From assembly GCA_008508345.1 (NCBI GenBank), contig QNGE01000906.1:93928-157927 (forward strand): a stretch of DNA of 64,000 bases, written 5' to 3'. The notes beneath the pieces are model-generated. The model saw only the letters and a program-made list of their open reading frames with translations. It was not told where the DNA came from and searched no databases. The translations under genes were made by a program, and so were the position numbers. The DNA comes from Paragonimus westermani. Its lineage: Eukaryota > Platyhelminthes > Trematoda > Plagiorchiida > Troglotrematidae. Shown here in pieces: positions 34,341 through 44,712 of the stretch (its first letter is position 1; each line of letters starts with the position of its first letter).

Positions 34341-37300
34341 ACACCTAATTAAGCCGAATTGAGGAAATATATAAATGCTTATATGCCGGACGTATACACG
34401 AACAGAAAAAGACAACTGGCCACGTGTACGTCGATAAAGAAAATATATGTGTTCAAGTATGCAAAGGCACGAACACACCAAGAGGCGAGAGACGATTGTA
34501 GCGGAACGTTTGAAATTCTCGAGCTCATCAACTGTTGGAACTCATCCAACAAAATAAAACTCAGTCAGTGTTCACTATCGACAACCGATGGACAATGAAA
34601 AAACCAAGACTCAGCGCGTTAACCCTCGTGTATTATTATCGACCTTGGAAAATAGAGTGTACAGAGAGATACGTCAAGCTAGCGAGACACGGAGCGAGTT
34701 GTTTTTAGCCCCGGGCCGGATGTTACGAAATGGGTAGCTTGACTAAAACAAAAACAGGTTCAAAACCAAAATCATCGGAAGGGTAAAAATGAATGCGACT
34801 GTCAAAATATTATTTATTATAATCGCTACAGCTCCACAACAAGGGCTGGTTTTCAGCTCCACAACTTTTCTGTAACAGAAAATTTTAAAGACGATGGGTT
34901 TCAGGCAATTTTGTTGTACGAATGAAGTTCAGAGACATAGTTGCAATTTAGAATTGTGTGGTGCCTCTATATCCAATGCGCGGCAGTTTGTCCAGAACAT
35001 TCCCACGCGTGAATTAACTGCCCGTTCGGCGTAAGTACATCGAAAGAAGGATCCCCTTCCTGCATTCGGTTACACGTGAGAACCACTGGGCTGGGAGCTT
35101 TTATCGGGGCTCTTTCGGAGATGTCCATTCCAAAAAATGCATGCGTAACGGACTGGGACTAACGTACGTGCTCAACAGACAAGCCTTAGTCGTATAGAGC
35201 CTTCACATTCTTACGGTCATAACGTGAACCCAGTGCCGGCAGTGTAGTTCATTCAGACTACGCGTGGAGGTACTGGTTCTAAAATCTACGTGGGAGCTAA
35301 ACCAATCAAAACGTTAGCCTTCTCCAAACGCTATGTATACTTCGTGTTGTCGCCTTTACAAACGTAATACAGAACCGCACACGATGCCACACGCAAATGA
35401 GCCCGAGACGCTGGTGAAGTCCACGGAGAAGTTGGATCAGCTTCCTGTTGTTTCAGATGAGAAATTCGGTTAGAAACATTTTGTTTCATCCCATTGTGAA
35501 CACGATTGTGCCATGCGAAATCCGCCATTGTCTATTTCGTATAAACGATAATTTCTTTAAGTATACGTTGTCTTCTGCACCAAGTCAGCCTATTTTTTTT
35601 AAAGTGGAATGCAGCCATGGCATGTTATATAAACACTGATATGGTGCGTTGTTATTACAGAGAATGTGCGCCCTAGTTACAACTGTAAAATTACCCAAAA
35701 ATTTCCACGTCCCTAATTTGGCAATAACAATGTACTCCTACAACATTCTTGACGAAGAACACCTGGGGTGGCTGAAGCGCAAAATATCAGAAATTACCCG
35801 TAACGTTGTGTCATCCTCAATCCACTGATCAACACGCTTCTACATGTGAGAACATACTACGGAAATACTATCTGCAGTTGTGATTGAGCTGACAGGCGGA
35901 CTATAATATCGATGTGCCTATGACTTTGTTGACTCGGAACAAGTCTGCGTTCGACTATATAGACTGTTACGTTGGCATTCAAGTTATCGTGTTTCAGATA
36001 TTTCGGCTCCTTACATTCCACCATAGAAAACTCAGATCAGTAACTTTATTATCAAAGTCTTGAAGCATTTGGATAAAATGCATTGAATGAGATAACTAAG
36101 TAGATCCCATTGCAACGAAATGCTGGCAACAGGGTTGTCAGTTCTGTAGTGCTCAGGAGGCACTGGTGTTTGCATTCACACGCACCTGCAAATTCCTCGA
36201 TTGTTTTATGAGTCTCATACTTGGAACATCAGCTTAACTTCATTCAAGCGTCCCTTCAGTGCAAAAGCAGGAACAGGGAAACGTTTTGCAACAGCTCATT
36301 GTGGATCACTAATTTAAAACTTCAACTGTGATCAATTGTCTGCAAAACAGATTTGAACGCAGAATTGGAGTGATAACCGATTCAGCAGTCTGACACAATG
36401 AGATTGGAAAGAGGATTTCCTTTAACGCATCTCGGATCAGACGCGATGAGAGATAGTTCGATTTGAAGAAGTCAACGTATTTTCTGTCGGAGACGACCTC
36501 AACAGAATTCATCGAACGTGGTTCGAAAAACCTGAAGAAGAATATGTCACGCAGAAATGGGATCACCAGTAGTGTAGCGATCACGGTAGACAGAAAAAAT
36601 GATGACAAGTGATAGGGAGGTTGTTGATAATCTGGTGACTAGTTATTATTTCTGTACTTGCTGTTACTGTTAAGGGATGAGGTGGTTGCTGTCTTATTGG
36701 CCTACTCTGCAGCTTTGAATGGAGAGGCGTAGGTGTTAGACCAGCCAACGATCTATCAGTCTATCTATTCCATCAGAACACGCCGAAAAAAAGCTCCATA
36801 GTTAAGTGCTCTCCTCATTTAATTGCATTCGTCGAACACCAGCTGTCAGTCGACTGAATAAAAATTGTTTTACTTGAACTTTTCAGCTCGAACGAATTAG
36901 CTTGCAGACATGCGGTGAAAGACATCGCATAAACCAGCCGTTGTGATCGTATCATTGCGTTGAAGATACTGAGCGTTCACAAGGTTTTCTAATGTTTGTG
37001 AACATATATTTTATACGTAAGCAATCCGTTGGATTTAATTTGTTCCAGGCCCGATGACCATGAATATGTTATCGACGTTTACGGGATGCTGCCGGAACTG
37101 GCTCTTGATACAGTGAAGCGTTGTGCGTTCTAGCCTCCTGATGAACATTCGGTAGGGTATGCCTGGGCGTGAATCCCAGTGTTGTGCCGACTTCTTGTCG
37201 GTGTACTGCACCATGTATTACTTGTCGTGCATAAATTCAGAAGAGTCTTTGGTCGCAGCTGGTATGCATCGGATCACTCCGTTTAGTTAAGTGTTCAGCC

Positions 37301-40300
37301 GTTTGATTCTAAATCGGCTAAAAGAGACGCGACAATAACGTTTATTGAAAAGATGAATCAAATTTAAGTCACAGGGGCTGTGAACATATGAGATGAAACA
37401 ATTACCATACATAGTCGAATAATCGCACAGCGCAACGGTCGAGGCCATAAAATGTGGTAGACAGAAACGGAGTGAATGTTACAACACCGCCATGTATATC
37501 CGTCAGGCCGTTAAGATGAGTCATATTACTGTTGAGATAGCGTACAGGTGTTTATCAGCATGGTTGCGGTCTAGCTAGTGCGGTGGAATTACGCAGGTCA
37601 ATCCACCTTTGCCAGGTAACCCAGTAAGGGCTCTTCAAAGAAGAACATTATGTACTGACGGAGCTATCGAAATCAGGCTGCCTGATTCGGTTTTACGTCA
37701 TCTAAAGTTGTGTTGTGGCGTTTTGTTTATCATGACCGAAAATCCACCGGGCCGATGGCAACCACACGGTTGACCCAAGGGACAAGTGTGAGGTAACAAA
37801 TCAATCAGACCTTCGTCACTTTAGTGACCAGTGACCTGTAATTCTTTCAAGTCTATCAATTCCCTGTATATAGCATACCGGTCTATTTGGTGTGTCACTG
37901 TTCTCATTCTAATGGTGGTCACACCTTGCACGCTGCGTTTTAGACTCCTAGCTGTTTACTGGGTGGATTGACTCACATGCGAATTGATTACTGCATAGGA
38001 GCAACAAGTATACCGGTGTGAATATGTCAAAGTGTGCTTTGTATATTTCTCTCAATGCAGCGTGTTTTGAAAGAGCAAATCTTAGCACTTATAAGGACCA
38101 CAGAGATTATTTATGCAGGCGGTTTCAGCATTAAACTAGCTCTCTCATGAAATATTTTTGCTCGGTTATATCGTGCATGACACTTTCTTCTGTCTGTTTC
38201 CGAAACAAATATACCACATGAGGATCTTCACTCAAAATTGACATTTGCCGGACACATGCTTTAATGAATGTTCAAGAACGGGCACTTCCAATTCGCTGAG
38301 AGATATGTTGGGCAAATCTCGTAGGTTTATGATTATCAACTCCTTCAAATAAGCGTTTGTGGATTCTGTTGAGCACTCCGTTTTTTTCATCGCGAATTTT
38401 AACTCGTGGGACAAATTAATCCCCTCTAACTAAACACTTGGTAGAAGGTCAGGACATAAATCACTTTAAAATAAACTGCAATGACCAAAAAGGCTAGGCA
38501 ACGCTCTGCAGGTACTCTTATTACGTTGGGTGCGATTCAAGTAGTGGCGTTTTCATTTATTTCTTCTATGCAAAGAAGGGTTTGTGGTGATGCACAGAAA
38601 CAGTAGAACGTGATGGGGTCCGTACATAAAAAGGGGTCGGCTCAGTTGAAAAAAAACTGGCGTCAGCATGGCCGCGTCACGCAGTTGGACAAGTCGGTTA
38701 TATGGACAACCAAATGGCTGCTGCGACGGAGAAATATCTGTTACTGAGGCATCCCAGAACTGCACATTCCGAATCATCTACAAAATTCGTCAAGCCTGCT
38801 CCAGAACTGTCAGAATGCGATTGTCATCGACCGCTGAGGCTATTGCTATCAGACTGCACAACCCCTGCCTGTGTGCCCTGGCCAATCATTCCGCATCCAC
38901 TTGAAACTCGAACAAGCGTGAACCGCTTGACATTGATGAACGAATATCTCACTACAGGCTCGTATAACACCCGAACACATTCACCAACACCCCCACCCTC
39001 CCTCAGCAGTTTGTGATCTATACCATTTCTCTAATCTTAACGTTCCTGTTTAACTCGTCATAAATTCATATATAACCCGCACGTATTCCCGTGTAATTGT
39101 AAAATCCCGATGAGAAGTACTGAAACAGCTGTTTGCAAGGTTGACTTCTTATGAATTCTACGGGAATCTGGAAGAGACACGCAGATATCGTTGCTTTTTG
39201 GACTATCACCTATTTGCGTGCCGATATCAATTCTTGATGAAATAAGATGTTCCTTGGCGGGCCAAATTAAGTAGGCAGTTGGCGACGACGTGGTCCTAAA
39301 GCTTCTTGAGATACAGAGTTATCGACTGAATAGAACAGGGCAATTCTGTTGGTTCTCCTTTTGAAATGATCGGGCATTGTGGTTAACACGCTGGGCTCAT
39401 ATGCACGAGTGTCAGAGTGAAACGTCGATCCGGACGAGGATATGCACTACTGCTAGGCTCTAATAAGAGGAAAGTCACTTTTTGGTTGTTCCCCTCGAAA
39501 TGGGCTGGCCGAAACTTCTCTCATACACCGTGTGTGGAGGCTTAAAATGGTCACTGTTCAAAACAGCTGGCTCGGCCTACTCAGTGTCTCATTGCAACCG
39601 GAATATTCGGTGGTGGAAAGTGGTCCAGAAATAACACAGAACGACGGCCCATACATTCAACAAATTGACAATACCTGAAATTGTCGTGTGATGAGTATAA
39701 GATTGCAGATTTTGCTGATTTTTGCTGAACTCACACATCACAGGCTCATGCAGAATGTTGTGCTACAGAGTGCGTTTCATACATTTTGGAACTTGCAGGT
39801 AACCATTTTTTCTGTGTATGAAAATCAGTTTTGGCTTATCCACAACGACGATCAGTAGCATGGTGAGGGTCGTATATTTGTTTAATTATTTCTTCCACAG
39901 ACATCTAGATCAATACAAAATATTTCGGTAAGCATGGTTCATGCAATGAAACAAGTGTTTCTGAACACAAGCAATCAATTTGATGGGGATAAAGTAACAA
40001 GCAATGCAATGAACCCAAGATTGTTTTGTGAAATGAAGCATGCGGATAAATTCTCAAACTCATTTGAACACGTTGTATGTTTTCACATAAATATATTGTG
40101 TTATCAACCGTTGTTGGACGTTGTTGCCCGAACGTCTTCAGAAGAGTGCTTTAGTGCACCAGTAGATAACAATTCCGGAAATTGCCACCGTGCATTTTTT
40201 ACACGACGCTGTTAGTGAGGTCCGAGGGCTGTGTGCACCGTTGACCACTTGAAATTCACGGTTAGAAACAAAAAAACAGGGGAGAAGGACCGTTAAGTAT

Positions 40301-40392
40301 ACTCATGTTTAGGGTTGGTCTACATTGTTCGAATACAAAAGTGTAAACTTGTAGCACCGCTAACATGTAGGTGAAAAATGCCTATTTAGAAG
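34341..40392. other. Long stretch without recognisable genes
   Basis: About 6 kb with short frames only (104 codons or fewer). A minus-strand frame at 36309-36608 (99 codons) and two overlapping plus-strand frames at 38668-39016 have no recognised motif. One tRNA-like candidate near 39380 is listed separately. Confidence 0.5.
39378..39435 (+). repeat. Possible tRNA-derived SINE head
   Basis: GTGGTTAACACGCTGGGCTC resembles a tRNA A-box region (TGGTTAACACG at 39380-39390), and ACGTCGATCCGG about 35 bp later is a diverged B box (GGTTCGATCC-like, 39422-39433). The spacing suits a pol III internal promoter. No cloverleaf can be drawn with confidence. Confidence 0.3.
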
Positions 40393-40688
40393 TTTGAACA
40401 AGACCGTTAGAACACGAAAACTGGCAGATGCACGCATTTCGTATTGACTCGTCAGTACCAAATCTACAATAACATGAAACAGGTTTTTTATATCAAGCAT
40501 TTAAGGGGGCAGGGTGGATAGTCAATTGGTGGTTTAGGAAAGGTCACTATCCACCCTGACTATCCACCCTGCCCCCTTAAATGCTTGATATAAAAAACCT
40601 GTTTCATGTTATTGTAAATTTGGTACTGACGAGTCAGTATGAAATGCTTGCATCTGCCAGTTTTCGTGTTCTAACGGTCTTGTTCAAA
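40393..40688. repeat. 296-bp near-perfect palindrome (131-bp inverted arms)
   Basis: Arm 40393-40523 is the reverse complement of 40558-40688 with about four mismatches in 131 bp; the spacer is 34 bp. The inner end of each arm carries GGGGGCAGGGTGGATAGTC. The spacer holds a further ACTATCCACCCTG, giving two tandem copies of that motif next to the right arm. Sequence outside the arms is unrelated. It has no coding potential. Candidates are a foldback/MITE-type DNA element or a head-to-head duplication; no target-site duplication is obvious. Confidence 0.95.
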
Positions 40689-41563
40689 ATTCTGAAGGGA
40701 ATGAACTGTTTCATAGTTAGAAGTTATTTACACGTCCCGCCACATTCATTTCATAGAAATTCCATGATGATAGACTGATGTAAGCTGCAACCAACTAGTG
40801 TACACAAATGTAATGCTATGAGCTATGTAACTGTGAAGGCTTATCATTCAGTTTTAGTTTTATCTGTGCGCTGTCAATTAAAAATGTGACCGGCTTTCCA
40901 TGGTGGGCCCAATGAATCTCAACCATGTTACGCTTGATCCACATTAGGGAGCCCTAGATATAATTTGTGGTAATTATGCCTGTTTGCATCAAGAAGTATT
41001 CTGAGTACATGAGAATTTGAGGTGTTTCATTTGTGTAGCACCTCTGAGTGTTAAGACAAACACACCGCTTCTTGGCATATCACAGTTTGAAAGAACACGC
41101 AAATACAGCTTCCAAACTGAACTTGACGATTAGTGACAAGGTTCCGTTTAAGATCAAAACAAGACACTTATGCGCTGCAGCAAAATACTGAGTGTGCACC
41201 AGGCAGCCTTCCATGGAGACGCTCCATCAGTCGCAAATTCTTGTATGGGAACTCGAAATGTTAGGGCTTTATTTCGGCTGGATTAAAAGTTCTTACGCTC
41301 TCAACGCAAAAGTATCATTTTCAAGATTCCTGCAGTTGTTACGGCAGAGTTTCTGCTACAAATATGTGGTTGCAAACGTTACACACAACTTCGTTTACCG
41401 TCAGTCAAATCACAGTGTTCTACAAAGAGTACCCGTGTAGAACATCCTGGAATATTGGAAGCCACAAACAGTATCCCACAACGAAGTGGAACTGGGATCT
41501 ACTTGGCCGGCTTGCTCAGTCGTGGTTCTCAGGTGTAGTCTACATTTCAGGCCTACAGTAANA

Positions 41564-41597
41564 CAAACAACACCACCACTATTCCCAACCATCAGAA
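41564..41597 (+). repeat. Dispersed repeat, copy 1 (34 bp core)
   Basis: CAAACAACACCACCACTATT plus the following CCCAACCATCAGAA matches the reverse complement of 63870-63903 at 32 of 34 positions. Flanks do not align beyond the core by eye. The ambiguous base lies two bases upstream. Confidence 0.7.
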
Positions 41598-42849
41598 AAC
41601 TACGTTAAATCTTTTCGACGGACTACGACAACTACATTTGCAGGTCACATCAACTAGACTATATTAGAAAAGCACCCATTTCGATACGTGTATAACACAC
41701 TTGTTTAATTGATTGTGACTTGGAAAAAGATAGGGACAGAACAAATTCGGTGAAGATACAGTGGAGTACACACAAAGTCCAACAGTTGACTTTGAACTGC
41801 ATTGGGTAACGGCCCAAAAACGCCAAAAAAGCAATGTAAATTCTACACCCCGTGACCAGTGTGCAAGATACCACACAACCCACGAAAATACTACCGAGGA
41901 TAGAGGTAAAATGGAAATGAAAAGCATGGATAAAAAGAGAACTAAACCAACCTGCATTATTCTGTACCCAAAACAGGGTTCTAGGTTGGTTACTATATAC
42001 GATTGTACACAAGTATCAAGCTCGCGGCAGTGTGTGGCGGCGGCTTCCGTTGAAGACAAGGAAGCGTGTTGTCTTGGGGGTTGACTGCACGTGGTGCAGT
42101 GTTAAGTGGATAGGAAAGCTCCAGATTAATAGATGATAAACGACCGAGCGATATTGGTTATGTTGAAAGTTGTCCGTTTCATTGTTCTCTTCTGGTTGAT
42201 GTGCTTGATTTCGCCGGTATAATTACGACCGTACCAAATATAACATATTACGGATTTCTAGCTTTTCTTCTGTGCTTGTGAACATAGCAGCTGTGACCCT
42301 GAGCTGGCAAATCTTCATGTCAATGTATACACGTATCGGTATGCGGTTGTATCTGGTTCCTTTCGATTTGCTCTCACACCAATGTGCAGGACACCCAGCG
42401 TGTACAAAATTTCGATGAATAAAAGCCCTCTTCCATAGTTATCTCCTTGACAAGTTTTCCTTGACGTTAATCAAGAGATGCCTTGGTTCTAATTCGAAGG
42501 ACGATCATGCTAATCAAAATGTGCCCGTTTTGCACCCGATGAACAAGAAGTGGGTTCCTGCAAAATGATTGTCTCAAGCAACCAACTTCGAACTTCACGC
42601 GAGAACCCGTTGATAAGTTTAAGTTTACTGATAGTAAAAAATATAACAGTTTATGTTTATTATTCTTTCTACTGTCGGATTGATTTTTGCGTTTGCTAGT
42701 TATAGGCTTTTCACACATTCACTATCCTACCGCGCCAGTTAATTATACTACTTATGTTTCAACGGTTGATTAAGCGGCTTTCACATTTTGGACGCCATGA
42801 CAAGCGAAATTCATGTTTGATTAGACCAACCTGTGAAGTGTCAGGGCTT

Positions 42850-42915
42850 CGGCTGGATTCGTACCAGTGACAGACACAGTATACCTCAACGCGGTAAGCA
42901 CTCTGCCAGCTGATG
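42850..42915 (-). repeat. tRNA-like SINE head with A and B boxes
   Basis: On the minus strand TGGCAGAGTGC (42898-42908) fits the pol III A box, and GGTACGAATCC (42855-42865) fits the B box with one mismatch, 32 bp apart. Preceding bases (ATCAGC) fit a D-arm, and TACC...GGTA can form a short anticodon-like stem. No matching acceptor stem is found, so it looks like a SINE head or decayed tRNA, not a working tRNA gene. Confidence 0.5.
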
Positions 42916-43144
42916 AAATAAACCAGTACAAGAGCTCGCAAATTTCACAGTGGAACTCTGGTACCCACGCGCTTCCCACATTGATGCATGCCGTTTCTGG
43001 CTCGAATGCAGCCGAAACCCTGAATTTTCATGGTTGGGAGTCATCTGAAATCATAAATCTGCCACGTCGCTTATTAGTAACAATATTTAACATTGACTCG
43101 CTCGACATTATATCCTATCATAACCCGGTTGAATAAAACAACGA

Positions 43145-44395
43145 TGAACAGATACAGCGATCCTCAGCAGTTCTTGTTCACTTTGCAGCTTATCCGGAAT
43201 GCAAATATGACTGGCCCTATGAAATAAAGTTTTGATCAAACTCCGTTTGTATGCTATCTGGGCAAAGCTGGATAACTCTAGATATTGTCCGCCCTATGTT
43301 GCTTTGCGATGGACAGATCGCTGTAATTTTCCATCCTCACACCTAGTGATGAGTACATCTAAGAATGCTTAACTGTCGTTTGATTCCTTTTTGTGAGACA
43401 ATGATAGGTTCAGATGAATAGAGTTAAGAAGATTAAAAAACAAATCAAAATGACCTGTATCCGTAAGACTCAAAATATCATCAACATACCGCTTGTACAA
43501 TAAGGTTTTTTCAATATTATCAGAGACTTGCCGTTCAATCATTCCCAAGAAGATATCGACTAATGTTGGGCCTAACGGACTACCCATAGCCACTCCGCCT
43601 ACTTGTCCATAAGAAAGCCCTTCAAAATTGAACGTGATATTTTCTGTACACAATAAAATGGGATCCTTAAGATATTCAAGTGGAATACCTCTATCACAAT
43701 TTTGGCTGGAGATAAAATCACACCAAATCTGCACTGTCTCATGAATAGGAACGTTAGTAAAAAGGGAATCAACGTCGATGGAATACATAGTTTATGAACT
43801 CACCGACACGCGTTTTAATGTCTCAGCTAGTTCAAAGGAATCCTTTGGGGAGATAACAGTTTGCGAATGAGGTCCAAAATTTCAACCAGCCATCGAGCAA
43901 CTTTATGATCTGCCGAAGTTTTCATACAGAAAATTGGTTGCAGGCGTGTTCCATCCTTGTTTATTTTTGGTGCACCTGTCATTCGTGGTGTGCCTATATT
44001 GATTTTCAGATATGTGACCGTGCCACAGCAGTATCTGAAGTCTCTCTAGTTTTTTTCCAACAGTATATTATTTTCACTCGTCTTATCTTTCTAAAACTTT
44101 CGTTGATCTTCCAAAATGGTATTCGTTCTCATCATGTACTCTTCCTTGTTGGTGAAGACAACACCCGAAACTTTATCCGGCTTTAGAAACACCACGTGTT
44201 GCAATTCTCTCAATTCTTTAATGGTATGATAGTGTTCCTTTTTCAGACAACACTGCTGACGAATAGATGCTGATAAAAATTGGTTAGAAATATCTACCAT
44301 TTTTGCGTGGAACCAACCCGTCTCATCTGAATACGTGGGCGTCAGATCTTTCAACTGATCGTCCATATATTCGAATTGCACTTGCGTGTTCAACT
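43145..44395 (-). pseudogene. Penelope-like element reverse transcriptase, nearly complete
   Basis: From 44395 the minus strand reads TPTYSDETGWFHAKMVDISN, ELRELQHVVFLKPDKVSG and VVFTNKEEYMMRTNTILED, the N-terminal PLE blocks. The middle (44090-43800) is frameshifted. From 43788 a 139-codon frame gives MYSIDVDSLFTNVPIHETVQ, GGVAMGSPLGPTLVDIFLGM (motif B) and LLYKRYVDDILSL with an intact YVDD active site. It continues past stops at about 43366 and 43285 with AFLDVLITRCEDGKLQRSVH, GGQYLELSSF and YKRSLIKTLFHRASHIC down to about 43150. It is the best-preserved PLE RT in the window, but is inactivated by several stops and at least one frameshift. Confidence 0.9.
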
Positions 44396-44410
44396 TGTTG
44401 ACTTCTTTGG

Positions 44411-44712
44411 GTGGTATTCGCTTGCAGTTGCGGTGACGTTTACATAGGCAAAACAGACCGACGGCTAGCTCAGCGTGTGGCCGAACACGTCCCAAACTGG
44501 TTAAAACAGCGCATGACACAACAACTGGAAACCGGTGAGTCGTTTACTCGAAGCCCCGCATCATCGATTGCCAGACACATCATGATAACAGGTCACCAGG
44601 TGGTCCCACTTTACTATGGCCTTTAGCAAAGCCATGCTGATTAGAGCTCACCAGCCGGCGTTAGGTGCACAAAAGTGGGTGAAGCAACCTTTAGGGTTGC
44701 CGTGGTGGTGAT
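44411..44712 (+). pseudogene. Penelope-like element GIY-YIG endonuclease domain, inverted relative to adjoining RT
   Basis: The plus-strand frame reads FACSCGDVYIGKTDRRLAQR, VAEHVPNWLKQRM and SSIARHIMITGHQV, the PLE form of the GIY-YIG nuclease: a CxCG lead-in, YIGKTxRxL, EHxPxWL, then IARHxxxTGHxV. A break after GHQV shifts the frame; the C-terminal block then reads KAMLIRAHQPALGAQKWVKQ and PLGLPWW, ending at a TGA near 44712. In intact PLEs this domain follows the RT on the same strand. Here it lies head to head with the RT start on the other strand, the join being at about 44395-44411. Confidence 0.9.

Larger units (their letters stand above)
40689..43144. other. No recognisable gene; small repeats only
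   Basis: Overlapping frames around 41.66-42.08 kb are open on both strands (131 codons minus, 107 codons plus), without recognised motifs. The plus-strand one is basic and ends CVAAASVEDKEACCLGG. The only ambiguous base in the window (N) is at 41562. The dispersed repeat at 41564-41597 and the tRNA-like element near 42.85 kb are listed separately. Confidence 0.45.

Noticed and set aside
41664..42084. Overlapping frames of 131 and 117 codons (minus) and 107 codons (plus)
   Set aside because: Open on both strands at once, no recognisable motif; insufficient to call a gene.
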